Source: Acanthosepion lycidas (lineage: Eukaryota > Mollusca > Cephalopoda > Sepiida > Sepiidae). From it: DNA of 64,000 nt. The position numbers were made by a program, and so were the translations under genes. The stretch lies in contig OZ010616.1 in assembly GCA_963932145.1 (NCBI GenBank), forward strand, positions 47,628,250-47,692,249, in the 5' to 3' direction. The notes under the pieces are model-generated. The model was not told the origin of the DNA, ran no database searches, and saw only the letters and a list, made by a program, of their open reading frames with translations. Of this stretch, positions 35,831 to 48,779 are shown one piece after another (positions within the stretch are counted from its first letter, which is position 1; each line of letters begins with the position of its first letter).

Positions 35831-36260
35831 AACAATTGGAGGTTTATAGAAAATCTAGGAACAAGAAAGAACTTATAAATTTTTATTCTCACCACTGTAA
35901 CAGGATAAAATCTGGAATAATTATAGGAATCTATTTAAGAGCGTTAAGAATCAGAAGCCTTCGGTACTTACCTAAAGAAGAAGTATACATAGAAATCACT
36001 TTCAAAGACCTCCAATATCCACATTATTTCCTCTACAATGCTAAGAGAAAGGCATGAGATATACAATCGTAAAAAAGATAATAATATTATTAATAACAAT
36101 GACAATGCACCTGATGAAAACAGACATATAATATTACCTACTAGCTTCTTAATATCTACTATTCAAAACAATTTATTCAATATTAACAATATCAAAATAA
36201 TTACAACCAAAATTATTATGGATATGATCAGAACTAAAAATATCCTTAACAAATAAAGAC
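35831..36260 (+). mobile_element. Penelope-like element remnant, RT C-terminus
   Basis: Plus-strand translation reads KQLEVYRKSRNKKELINFYS, HHCNRIKSGIIIGIYLRALR and later FKDLQYPHYFLYNAKRKA. This corresponds to the YRKPT...FHS/YSHH...K-G-I---YLRA-RI-S...YP block that follows the reverse transcriptase in Penelope-like elements. After a frame change, TSFLISTIQNNLFNINNIKI follows, shared with the minus-strand copy at 30.05 kb. It ends before the endonuclease. Confidence 0.65.
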
Positions 36261-36567
36261 AATATATTCCTACAAATGAAATATTGTGATAAGAACACAG
36301 ATAAGGGTAATAGTTTGAATGTAAATAATAATTTCTCATTCAAGAAATTCAGACAGGAATGTTTACCATTCAATGATAATACATCAAGCTCATAGAATAT
36401 AATTAGAATTGGTAATTATTTAGTCATAGATAACTTTATCAATACATTATTTTAGAATTGACCAGGAAATAAATAAGGCAGAAGATGATAAATCTTTTTT
36501 TTTTATGATGAATAATGTCATTATTCATTTTTTGAAAATATCTGAAGGATTTTATAAAATCTCCTGG

Positions 36568-36966
36568 TGGTGGAGCTTATAACCACATCATGTTGAAACA
36601 CTGGTTCCCATATGATCACCAAAGTTATGCAATGTCGAGACTGGTCAGTACCTAGATGGGTAGCTTCTTGGGAGTACCAGGTGTTATAACCTTGGATATA
36701 TGGGTGATGTAATGAATAATACCTCAGAATATGTTAATTGGAGAGCCAAGTTCCAATTCCAGTTAGGTTCATTATATTCACTCATGCACAAATACCCTTG
36801 GGAAAGGTATGAATCCACCTTTTCTCTCCCTGACAACTATGAGTTTATTAGTAAGTCTTGCATCAGTAAATCATTATCTCCATAAAATCTCTTAGAATCT
36901 AAAATATTTCTGGTTTTAATTAACCTGCAAAAGGTTGATATACTTTAAAAAAATAATCAATCAATA
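36568..36966 (+). mobile_element. Composite 5S rRNA-tRNA SINE (copy 2) with target duplication
   Basis: Same 5S-like head, tRNA-like middle (GAGCCAAGTTCCAATTCC as B-box region) and ATCAATCAAT tail as 31161-31560. A 12-bp direct repeat with one mismatch, AAAATCTCCTGG at 36556-36567 and AAAATCCCCTGG at 36967-36978, brackets it exactly. This fixes the unit length at 399 bp and shows insertion by retroposition. Confidence 0.9.
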
Positions 36967-37089
36967 AAAATCCCCTGGAGCTTTGTTTGCTATTTTTAAA
37001 TTAACATCTATATTAAATAAAAAAAAAACTTAAACTATCTGGCTACATTACCTTATGCTTGTTATTAGAATTTCTTACCGTTTTATAAA

Positions 37090-37460
37090 ATGTATGTCTG
37101 AGTGGTTAGAATGTTAGCTTTGACCATGAGATTCAGCTTCAAATCCTACCATGATTGATTTATCAGAAAGGTGATTTCTGGATGTTATCAGCCTGACATT
37201 GTGAGTTGAAATTGGGTAAACAGAAATAATTGGGAGCTGTCAATGGTTATGCTAGCACAAAGTCACAAGTCATTGTGACTGAGTTTGAGTATATTGACCT
37301 TGTTCAGACTGTTGATCATGACAGATAATGTGCTCTCTCCCAGTAACTATAGCTAAGTTGCAGTATAAACCACAAATGTGCCTAAGCAGGCATCTGCAAC
37401 AGGGATTGTCTAGCCACCCTAGTAGACAGGCATGAACAGATATGAGTGATCAGTCATTAT
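37090..37460 (+). mobile_element. tRNA-derived SINE (copy 2), longer body
   Basis: The head TGAGTGGTTAGAATGTTAGC with TTGACCATGAGATTCAGCTT and B box CTTCAAATCCTACC is a clearer tRNA match than copy 1 at 12302. The body shares GTTATGCTAGCA and AGTCATTGTGACTGAG with copy 1 and may run on to about 37460. Confidence 0.7.
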
Positions 37461-38417
37461 ATTTATATTTATAAAATGTCATGATATGTCATGAACCTCT
37501 CTGATATAAAAAGGTTTCATTCTGAGCAACTTGTCTGTTCTGACATAAGTTGAATACCCCCTAATTGTGAGTTGCAGTAATAATAGTATTATTTGATACC
37601 ATTGTCGGAAAAAATATTTTTCTTTATTTTTAAGAATCATAAAATATAGCAATAAAAAGAATTTTTTACTTATGCATATTGCCTTGTCAAAATTGTACTT
37701 TATGCTTTAAAAACTGTTGTATATACAACTACAGGGTTCACAGCCAACATGGAAATTTGAAATAATGGAATTAGAAAAGAAATAAGAAATAGTAACTTAT
37801 GAAAAATTGGGAAATTATTAGGGAATTTCGGTTTAATGTCTGGAAAATCTTAAAATTGTGTAATAAAGTTTAAATGAATGACATTTTTTATTATATACTT
37901 TTTAGATAGGAAATTGTTTGAAAATAAATGCTAGATGTTATATGATAGTTATTTGTTTTATAGAATTAGTAATATTTGAATAAAGAAATATCTCCTTTCA
38001 ATTCTGAAAGATGGACTGAAGTCTTAATTCTGAATTTACTTCATGAGTCATACCAGTGAAAGATAATCCAGGAAACTATGTGCTACTTTTGCTGAAATAC
38101 AATTTCATTGAATAGTATAGGAAATAAAAACTAGTTCCATATCTGAACCAGTGGAGATAATTTTCTTCTGATAATATGGCTCAACAATGTCATCTTTTGT
38201 ATCTAAAGATGAACAAAAACAAAGTATTATGCTATTTAGAATTTTAAAAGGCTTTAAAAGTAGTTATAAGTTATTTTTTGTACAATTTGTGTAATCTTGG
38301 GGAACATAACGATATACTTATTACTGCCTGTTTGTCTGTTATGTGAACTCCCAAAATAAAAGAATTTCAGTATAATTTTCTCAAGGAATTTTATTCAGTG
38401 TTAATCTGGGAACCCAG

Positions 38418-38487
<70 letters not shown>

Positions 38488-39600
38488 ATTATCATGCACT
38501 CTTTCTTGGCATTATAAAATCTTGAATACATATGTACATCATCTTTGTAAGTAACTGATTGTTCTGTTTTAATAGTTTAATTGATTGTTTAATTGATGGT
38601 TCTGTTTTAATGCATCCCACCCCCTAAAAATATATATATGGTTTGTGAACAATGCTTTGGATTATTGGTTGTATCACTTTCCAATTATACTTTCAGAACA
38701 GTGATTTAGTAATATAGATCAATCTTATAGACCAACTTCCTTTAAGACGAATGTGACTATGAACACAATTGATTACAGGGGGAAAATAATCGTAGTGTGT
38801 GGTTTAACATTTATGTCTTAAGTATTATAATGAAAAAAGAAATTTTGGGATCATTTTATCAAAAATAACCTCAATGTTTAGTTTGTCTCTTTTCTATAGT
38901 TTGAGATTATATAAAGCTGAAAGACTAACACTTTATCAAGAATGATTTTATTGAATAAATAAGTAGTGTGTGTTATAAGTTGTAATAGGTGCAGTTAACA
39001 CTTAATGCAGATGAGGACTTTTCTGCAGAGTAAGTAGCCTTGCTTGAATGCAAAATAAGTAACAGAACTGTCCAAGTTCATATTAAGCAATAACAAGAAA
39101 AAGAAAAGGACAGGGTAAAAATAATATAAAGCAAGCAAACAATATATGCAAGGCAAAAAAAAAACATTAATATTGCAAAAAGTTCACAAAGAATTGGGGT
39201 TGACACACAAAAGGAAGTTCAGACAAGTGAACATAACATTCTAACTTCAAGACAAAACAGACCAGGACTAAGTCAGATGAAACCAAGAACCAGCCTGTTT
39301 TATTAGCTCAGAAGAAATCCCAGCATGCATTTGTGTGCTTCTGCCTATAAATTGGGGAGGGGAAAGTGTTTTGCAATCATTCCCATGCAGATTGAAACTA
39401 ACATTTTAAAATTTATAGCTCAAAAAAAGGGAAAGAGAAAATTATATTTACTAAGAAGACCTGAGAAAATTTCATGATTTCCCTATAACAATGATTGCAA
39501 TAACAATCATAAATATGAATGCTGGTCGTTATTTTAAGAAGTAAGTGGGTACAAATGAAAAGATTTGAAACTGACAACTTTTTTGATTTCACTGACACAG
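37461..39600. other. AT-rich stretch, no gene
   Basis: Contains a TA tract of about 32 units at 38420-38484; otherwise nothing recognised. Confidence 0.45.
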
Positions 39601-39611
39601 ATGTTAAAGAA

Positions 39612-40978
39612 TTCTATCTTTCTTTCTTTTTTTCTTTCTTTCTTTCATTTTCTCACTGAAAACAAGTATCTTTGATATGTCTTTTCCGTCTTTCCATACA
39701 ATAAAAAGTGAATAGATGTTAAACACTTCTATCTTCCCTTCTTTCTTTCATTTTCTCATTGAAACCAAGTAGTATCTCTGATATGTCTTTTCTGTCTTTC
39801 CATACAATAAAAATGGAATAGATGTTAAACACTTCTATCTTCCCTTCTTTCTTTCATTTTCTCATTGAAACCAAGTAGTATCTCTGATATGTCTTTTCCT
39901 TCTTTCCATACAATAAAAATGGAATAGATGTTAAACACTTCTATCTTCCTTTCTTTCTTTCATTTTCTCATTGAAACCAAGTAGTATCTCTGATATGTCT
40001 TTTCCATCTTTCCATACAATAAAAAGGGAATAGATGTTAAACACTTCTATTTTCCTTTCTTTCTTTCATTTTCTCATTGAAACCAAGTAGTATCTCTGAT
40101 ATGTCTTTTCCGTCTTTCCACACAATAAAAAGGGAATAGATGTTAAACACTTCTATCTTCCCTTCTTTCTTTCATTTTCTCATTGAAACCAAGTAGTATC
40201 TCTGATATGTCTTTTCTGCCTTTCCATACAATAAAAATGGAATAGATGTTAAACACTTCTATCTTCCCTTCTTTCTTTCATTTTCTCATTGAAACCAAGT
40301 AGTATCTCTGATATGTCTTTTCCTTCTTTCCATACAATAAAAATGGAATAGATGTTAAACACTTCTATCTTCCTTTCTTTCTTTCATTTTCTCATTGAAA
40401 CCAAGTAGTATCTCTGATATGTCTTTTTCGTTTTTCCACACAATAAAAATGGAATAGATGTTAAACATTTCTATCTTCCCTTCTTTCTTTAATTTTCTCA
40501 TTGAAACCAGTAGTATCTCTGATATGTCTTTTCTGCCTTTCCATATAATAAAAATGGAATAGATGTTAAACACTATCTTCCTTTCTTTCTTTCATTTTCT
40601 CATTGAAACCAAGTAGTATCTCTGATATGTCTTTTTCGTTTTTCCACACAATAAAAATGGAATAGATGTTAAACACTTCTATCTTCCCTTCTTTCTTTAA
40701 TTTTCTCATTGAAACCAGTAGTATCTCTGATATGTCTTTTCTGCCTTTCCATATAATAAAAATGGAATAGATGTTAAACACTATCTTCCTTTCTTTCTTT
40801 CATTTTCTCATTGAAACCAAGTAGTAACTCTGATATGTCTTTTCCATCTTTCCATACAATAAAAATGGAATAGATGTTAAACACTTCTATTTTCCCTTCT
40901 TTCTTTCATTTTCTCATTGAAACCAAGTAGTATCTCTGATATGTCTTTTCCATGTTTTCATGCCGTCAAAATGGAATA
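39612..40978. repeat. 106-bp minisatellite, about 13 copies
   Basis: The landmark GATGTTAAACAC recurs at 39715, 39821, 39927, 40033, 40139, 40245, 40351 and 40457 (exactly 106 bp apart), then 40562, 40665, 40770 and 40873 (105, 103, 105, 103). The last four come from an exact-looking duplication of a two-unit block. Each unit has a TTTC-rich stretch, ATTTTCTCATTGAAACCAAG and GATATGTCTTTTC. Confidence 0.95.
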
Positions 40979-42165
40979 ATCCCTTATGAGGTATTGTCAG
41001 TGAATAATGGTTGTGTGAACTAACTAATGAAGGGACGGACAAACAATTATTATACAGATAGCTCAAAAATGGGAAAGAAAGACATTTATGAGATTTTCTT
41101 TTTATTTCATACATGGAAATAAAGCCACTAAGATGCAAGGAGTTACGGAATGTGAGAGAATGTGAGAAAAAAACATTATTAAGGTGATAGAACAATAAAA
41201 GAACAGGAATTAAAAAGACAAAAGATAATGATTGATTATATTTAAATTTTTGAAGATCAAAGTTGACTAAAAAGCAAGAAACTGAAATTAAGTTCCATTA
41301 AGGTGGCCAAATGTAATATAAATATCTAACAAAAATGTGAAGGATCATTTGAAAAATCTGTCAAATCATAATAATACCACATCTAAAAAATGAAAAAATG
41401 TTTTATAGTCCTTAGTTATTATTGAACATAAGTAGATTTTTTTTTATCCCCATCATCAACAAATCTGTGGGTAGTAAGGTAACTTATGAAAGTAGGGTCA
41501 ATATTTATTGGTGGTAAATTGAATGCATTATATTTATATCTGGGGTTCAATTAACAACATTTATATGTAGATTTATAATTCAATTAACATTTTAATCCAC
41601 TCATAAAAAAATAAGGAAGATTTTTCTGTGAAATAGTTTTTGCATAATTCTTTAGACCTTCCTTAGGCTCAGAATTGAAAAATATTGATTTGTTATAATT
41701 TTAGAATTGGGAGAGGGGAGCTTTTCATAATATTAATACAATGTCAAATCAATCTTTGATTTTATTGGAACTGAGCATTTTGTTTATAAATGTCACGTTT
41801 GAAACTGTGTTTACGCCATTAATAGTTGCATTTTTTGATTTTTTTTTTCAAAAGTTTTAACAGTTTTTGCTCTACTTTGTTTTGTTTTTTTTAAAGCTTT
41901 TTTAATTTATAAATATATATATTCGTTTGTTTTTTAACATGTTGACTGCTTGAGGTCAATTATGAAATCTGACTTCAAATGTCAACTTCATAATAGCCAT
42001 TGTAGGCAATAAAAAATTTTTATTAGTTGATTTATTGCTTCAACTGAAATCTTAACATTGTTTTCATGCTAAAAGTATCATGGTTGGTGTCCACAGATGA
42101 AAATACATCAGAAAATATAAATATGATAAGTCAGCCCAAGATAACTCGTAGTCAGCATAATCCAT

Positions 42166-42237
<72 letters not shown>

Positions 42238-42258
42238 ATCTATATATATCTATCTATA

Positions 42259-42315
<57 letters not shown>

Positions 42316-43920
42316 CTGTGACTTCTGTGAGAAGTGCAAACAATTAAAGGGGTATAAAGTACAGTTGGTTTTACTAAGATGCATAGCTTAGTACAATAAA
42401 TTTTCATTAATTTTTTGGGAAAAACTAAAAGTTTTATTTAACATACAAAATACTCCTACTTTTTTCAAAAAAACAATTTAATGATTAAGATAGCAAATAC
42501 TTATTTCATAAAAATGTAATATTTTTTTTTGAATATCTTTTCTTTAAGTTTTTATATATATTTCATTCTGGTAAAATATAATGCACAGTAGTAGTCACAA
42601 TGGAAATATAAACACAGTAGGGAGAATAGAGTTTGTAAATCTTGACAAAAATGTTAGTAATAACTTCAACTATACTAAATACTGTGAGGATTTTAATGTG
42701 TCAGCATGTTGCAAAAAAATTCTAGTAATAAAAACTGCCAACCATAAGTTATCTTGTAGTTGGTAGTCAATGTATTAATGACAAATCTTTGTAAAAAAAA
42801 ATTAAAAAAAATAGAAAAATCTTAAAATGAAACACAAAGATTTTTGTTAAAAAAATAACTTTCTGTTCTTGTATGCAGGGATGAATGATTTAAGCATAGT
42901 TTCAAATGTAAAAATTGTAAGCAAACTGCTTGCTTCTGATAACAATGTAAAAGTCAAGGATTGATTCCATTTTCCTTTCTAAATTGATAAAAAATATCAA
43001 CATTTTTTATTTTAACAAATATTGAGGCTTGAAGTCTTAAAGAAAGCTAATCTTTAAAATCCCCTCCCAAAGCCTGTTTTTATGATTCTTTACCAGTCTA
43101 TTTAAGTGGTACCGATTTATATAGTAAGTCAAATGAATATTTATGAATGAATAAAGATTATGATATTGATTTATTAATGGTTTATAATGAAAATAGAAAA
43201 AAAGTATAAAAATAGAAAAAAAATTGAGTGCAATAGGAATATGTTTAATAGAATAGAACTGATATACTGGGTTAAATTTAGTGTAAAACATTGACTTTAA
43301 GCAAATGAAGAATATTTCATACTAAGCAAAATATCTTTGTTTTCTTTTTTCATTTCATTGTAACAACAACAGCAATAAAAAATATCTTGACAAAACAATA
43401 GGGGAAAATTGTAAATATATTTCATAAATAAACTCTAAGCTTATCAAAACACCTCAATTCAAAGCTTTAAATGATTAAAAATATTATGACAAACTTAATC
43501 TGGCAGCAGTACATGACACCAGAAAAGAACAGAGACAGTTGGTAAAGACTGCCATGTATTGGTAATCTAATTCACAACATGCATTCTCAAGGGCTCATGT
43601 CACCACACAGTTGTTACCATGTCACGTAATTAAAATAATTAAATAAGGGGTAGGGAGGAGACTAAGATCATCATCACATCATAGAAGCATGCAGTACCAT
43701 TTCACTAAAATTGTTGACAATGTATAAATTTTAAATTGAGATTAATTAATGGAGATAGAAGAAAATAGATCATGCATAATTTTTTTGTCTGTTGGTTACT
43801 TGTATAAAAAAAAGAAAGATGGCAGCCATTTCAGATTAGATAGTGTAAAACATAGTTTTGATTTTCCAGTTTAAGTTCAATCAATACAAATCTCACATCA
43901 TTGAATTAAAGTTTAATTCC
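40979..43920. other. AT-rich stretch, no gene
   Basis: Apart from the TATC/TA microsatellite at 42167-42312, no feature is supported. Confidence 0.4.
42167..42312. repeat. (TATC)n then (TA)n microsatellite
   Basis: About 18 TATC units grade into about 30 TA units. They generate an Ile/Tyr/Leu/Ser-repeat ORF. Confidence 0.95.
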
Positions 43921-43924
43921 TAAA

Positions 43925-44200
43925 TCATACTTATTATAAAACCCAGGTTGTGTGTGTGTGTGTGTGTGTGTCTGTACGTACGTTTATATATTGGATCGGA
44001 TTTCCTACATTTTTCAATCGATTTCAACAAAACTTCACAGGACTACATAAAATTACCTTGTGGTGGTTCTGACAGTGCCAAAAATTGAAAAAAAAACAAT
44101 TGTTTTTGCATGAAATCAATTTGAAAACACGATTAAGAGGCGTCGCGAAAATGAAAGGGGGACAACTCATATCGAGTTATACTTATTATAAAACCCAGGT

Positions 44201-44234
<34 letters not shown>

Positions 44235-44629
44235 CGTTTATATATGGGATCCGATTTCCTACATTTTTCAACCGATTTCAACAAACCATCACATTTTTTT
44301 TGGCAGGTAGTGTTTCTTATTGTCTTGCACATTTTTTCTTTATTTTTACATTCAGAATGCTTTAAAAATTCCATTTACAAGACAATTGTTTATAATAAAA
44401 TTCTATTCAATCAGTAGACTCATAACAATTGAAAACAATGTTTTTGTTTGAGTTTGGGTTTGACCAATTTGTAAAAAACAAAACAAAAAAAAAACTAATT
44501 AAGACATGCGTGTCCGTCAACCTTAAACAATAATCTTTGTCAATTTTATTTTTCAGTCTTTATGATGGTCGATACTTGATCTATCTCTTACTGTTACATC
44601 CCCGGGCAACCCCGGGCTCTACTGCTAGT
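43925..44629 (+). mobile_element. Non-autonomous Helitron with duplicated 5' end
   Basis: Begins TCATACTTATTATAAAACCC after an A. It ends GCTCTACTGCTAGT before a T, i.e. a 5' TC and 3' CTAGT (the CTRR-type end) inserted between A and T, as Helitrons do. Eight nt before the terminal CTAGT is a CCCGGG-CAAC-CCCGGG hairpin (44601-44616). A second copy of the 5' region (TTATACTTATTATAAAACCC, TG run, then CGATTTCCTACATTTTTCAA) starts at about 44176, so two elements appear joined with only one 3' end. No Rep/helicase coding. Confidence 0.75.
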
Positions 44630-45195
44630 TCGTATATAAAGGTTGTATTTTCATCTGGTCTTGTCACATTGGTATAAATTTTCAATAGATTATAAAAGCA
44701 AAAGTTGAATTTCATACTGAAATTTAAAAAAAAATATTCAGTATTTTAAGACTTTTTTCTTTTTAAATTGTTGAATGGGTATTTTTCATGTTATATTGAA
44801 ATTCTCATGGAGCCATAAAAATAAATAAATAAATAATTAAAAATGGATAAAGCCAACAATGTTTGTTAATATTTAAGTAATGCAGGAGTCTGCTAGATTA
44901 GTGGCAATGTTTTTGGCTCCCATACCTGACCTTGACAATATGATCTGATGAAAGCATAATATATATGATATGTACTTAACCAACCAGCAAGAATTCATGC
45001 AAATGTGTTTTATTAAATTTGATAACTTTCTGTGAAGTTTTCTAGTTTGCATACTGTAAAATTGGTTAAAGGTTAAGAGGAAACTATCAAAGGTTAATAG
45101 TGCTTTCATTTTTAAGTACACTATAGGTCAAAGTAACCCCTTATGTCTTAGTGACAACTGCCTTGCTTGGGCTGAACACAATTAAAAAAATCTCT
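44630..45195. other. No gene seen
   Basis: AT-rich spacer between the Helitron and the DDE transposon. Confidence 0.4.
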
Positions 45196-45197
45196 GC

Positions 45198-46064
45198 ATG
45201 TGCAAGGTGAGATGGATAAATTGTCGTCTAAATTATGCAAAAATGAAAATAACACTGACATCTCATTTTAATATATATATTTATCAAAATTACACAAAAA
45301 TATCTTGAAATACTAAAGAGTAAATTTATTTAATAAAATCACCATTGGCTGCAACCACGGCCTCCAAACAACTTAAGAGTTTCCTGCAACTCTTCTGAGT
45401 GATCTCCTTGTTTAAATTGGTGAATGCTACCATAATCCTTGCCTTCAGTTCTTTTTTTGTTGGTCTCTTGCTCAACTGTGCTCCACACATAATAATCAAA
45501 GGGGTTTCAGTCTGGGGAGTTAGGTAGCCAGATGTAAGGGGTGATGTGGTCGCAGAAATTTTCTGACAGACATCACTGGGTTCTCCTGCTTGTGACATGG
45601 TACAGAGTCCTGTTGCCACCATAGGTCTTCCAGCAGCCACTCTTTTGACTCAGGACAACACTACCTCCTCAAGGCACTGGATGTAAGCCTCCATGTTGAG
45701 TCTGAGGCCCATGTGGGAAGATGAATGTAGGTATAATGTTGCCATCACTAGTGATCACTCCAAACACCATGATGTTGACTGGATATATCATCCAACTCTT
45801 TCCGAATACTCTGCATCATCCTCAGATTGACAACCGAACACTCTACAATGTTTGTATTGGAGGTTCTGGCTTGAATGCCAAATAATACAGCATGCTGTTT
45901 CCACATTTCTGGCAGAGTGAATTGCATCATGGTGCTCTTTTTCTCACAGATGGTGCCCAACTGACCCTATTATACTGTGCAGTTGACAAAATCAAAAACA
46001 AACAACATGCATATGTGAAATTAAAAATATAAAATGGCAACAATTTACCCATTACACTCTCTAT
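45198..46064 (-). mobile_element. Tc1/mariner-superfamily transposon, decayed (copy 2)
   Basis: Inverted relative to the 27951-28769 copy, with the same ends (GAGATGGATAAATTGTCGTC near 45209; complement of GTAATGGGTAAATTGTTGCC at the other end). The C-terminus on the minus strand, 45640-45326, includes KKELKARIMVAFTNLNKEIT and CLEAVVAANGDFIK with a stop. Upstream are a GNI-PTFIFPHG-like block (about 45745-45715) and the N-terminal part VVNLRMMQSIRKELDDISSQ. The segment for the middle of the catalytic domain is deleted and frames shift at least twice. Confidence 0.75.
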
Positions 46065-47484
46065 TTTTGATAGGATATATTTAAATGGATTTGTTTTACA
46101 TTTTTTATTCTTTTTTTAAATAAAACCAAAAATAAAACAAGATTATTATGTGTGTGAAGACTTCAATGATGGATTTATAGACAAAAAAGTATTCATTATC
46201 ATAAATGAACAAAATTTTTAATATGACATGAAATTTAAAAGAGCACTATTCAAATGTAAAAATTATCTTACTTTAATTTTCTAACTTGATTTTTCAGTGA
46301 AAATAACCATTTGACAAACTGAAGATTCAGTTTAATGATTTCAATGAAAGCAGTTTTCACTTAAATGACATTCACCATTATGATTGCTTCCCTGGGAATC
46401 CATTTCTTCCTCTTCATTGTGAGAAACCTTGATAAAGAACTTGTCATTAGTTATTGCAATGACTAACAGAGAAGGGTGCAACTGGATTAGTACTAAAGAC
46501 ATCATGAAAGAAAATAGTATAACAAAGTAAAAATATTGATGTTTTTTCTCTTGAATGTTATTGTTTCATTTAGAATATCTTTCGAGACAGATGCTTTAAT
46601 ATTTCAAATAAAAGAATTTCTAATAAAATATTTTATTTCATATAATCATTATTCTGTCATGAAAATATTTTCCTAGTTTTCTATGATCTTACATAACTTC
46701 AGGTAAATCATGAAAAATAAGTATTACATTAGTTGAATTCTTACATGACACATTTTCCTACTTTTTCTGTCAGGTAAATTTTGACCAAGAAAGATGGCAG
46801 AAAGCAACAATAATATATACAAAAGATTAATAAAAAACAATGGTTTCAGATATTTTTTGGACAAAAAGAATAAAGAATGCTCAATAAAAACCAACTATGC
46901 AACCTATGCTCTTCAAAGAGTAACACTAATCAATGTTCTGTGGTGTATGTTCTAAAAAAAAATTTATGGTTGAAATAAAAATATTTTACATTTTTATTTA
47001 AAGTGCAAAATTAATAAAATTTTTGGTAATTTTATAGAAAAATTGTAGTATTGTTTCTAGTCTGTCGCCTGATTGTTGTAGTTATGTATTTCTTACAGGC
47101 ACCAATAGCTGGTACTCAAGAACACTTGTGAAACTAGAATTTCAAATAATGATTTTAATGTTGGCAGATTTTTATAACAGAATATTCATTGTCTTGTCTT
47201 TCTGCCAAACTAATTTTGCTAAATGTTAAGCTGTATGAGCTTTTCTTTAAAACTGCTTATCCAATATTTTATGATTTTCAGATTTTTTTTATATTCAATT
47301 ATCATTTATAAATGCATATTCAGTTTTAGTAAATAATTGATTTCTTGATGGTTTTAGAGCTTCATTTGAATAATTAAGCAATTTTCTGGAGAGCAACTTA
47401 ACATTTAGACTTTAACTTAGGAGTAGAATATATAAGTTCCCCAGTAACTTAAATATTTTACTTACAGTAAATATGTAACTTCTC
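46065..47484. other. No gene seen
   Basis: AT-rich sequence without a recognisable repeat. Confidence 0.4.
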
Positions 47485-47932
47485 AGTCTTTAGAACAAGA
47501 GTAAAGGTTGTCCCCTGTTTAGGATTAGGTTTCCAGTTCCTTCTACTTAAACTCAAATTTTCTAACATCTTCACCTAAACTCTAAAACTTTATTTACTAT
47601 TTATTTATTTTTATCTTAACAGAAGTAGATATGTTTGCCTATTGTTCAGTTCACATTCTGCCCCATTTTTTTGAACAAGGGTAGAATTTTATCCCTTATT
47701 TCCTGTTTAGGATTGGGTTTCCAGTTCCTTCTAAAGTCTACTTCAACTTTTAACATCTCCTAAATCTCTGAACTTTTATTTTCTATTGAATTACTTTTTC
47801 CTTTATCAATACGAGTAGATAGGTTCACAATCCTCTCTGGTCTTTTGAACAGGAGTAGAGGTTTATCCCTTGTTTCCTGTTTAGGATTGGGTTTCCAGTT
47901 CCTTCTAATCTAAAGTCTTCTCCATGCTTGGG
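47485..47932. repeat. About 178-bp tandem repeat, 2.5 copies
   Basis: GAACAAGAGTAAAGGTTG (47492), GAACAAGGGTAGAATTTT (47672) and GAACAGGAGTAGAGGTTT (about 47847) each precede GTTTAGGATT(A/G)GG and TTTCCAGTTCCTTCTA. The spacers share ACTCTAAAACTTT-like text. Confidence 0.8.
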
Positions 47933-48330
47933 GTGAATTGTTCAAAAATAAAAGAATATTTACATTTTTAATATTTTGGAAATCTAACAACAAATACTAG
48001 TATGAATTATGTTATAACCTGTAGTATATGAAATAAACGACAACCTGAATGTTTAAACTTATCAACCTGCTTTAATTATGATAATTTTGTTAATATCGTT
48101 TTTATGTCTGAAAGTAAATTTCTTAAAGGAATGACATTGACAGCATAGCGTACGTAGCAAAGGAAAGAGACGCAACGCCAGATATTATTGTTCGTCATAT
48201 ATTTTAGTTATTTTGAATTATCTCCCTTGGAACTTTTAGGAAGATCACACTTGCAGCTATCTTTATAGATATTTATTGGATGCGCTCATCTTTGGTTGGC
48301 ACCAAATTTAGATAGATATGAACATACCCG

Positions 48331-48331
<1 letters not shown>

Positions 48332-48378
<47 letters not shown>
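48332..48378. repeat. (GATA)n microsatellite
   Basis: About 11.5 GATA units. Confidence 0.95.
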
Positions 48379-48380
<2 letters not shown>

Positions 48381-48779
48381 GCATCCATTAAGCTAACAAA
48401 AGCATATGTATCTTACATCTTGATGATCACATTGTAGCAAGATATTGTCATAAAATACTGTTCTGTTTTCACCTATCTTATCTGACAAGTTAATCAAAAT
48501 CTAAATTGTCCATTTAAAATACTAAATTTACTAGACAATATATTCAGTTTAAATATAGAAGAAAGCATTAAAATGGCTTCAAGAGACTGCACATTTCTAT
48601 TTTTATTTATATTCTTTTCCTGTTACCCAGGGGTTGTCATACAGAAAGAGAAATTAACCCTTAGTATACAGATTCATTCAAATTGTGCATGCATGTATGT
48701 TTGCATGTGCACATATATATTTTAATTCAAATACACTTAAAATATTCCTACAAAATTTAAAAAAAGTTTTTTTATTATC

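Noticed and set aside
31161..36700. Functional 5S rRNA genes
   Set aside because: Too many substitutions against conserved 5S positions, and each is fused to the same tRNA-like body and tail, i.e. a SINE.
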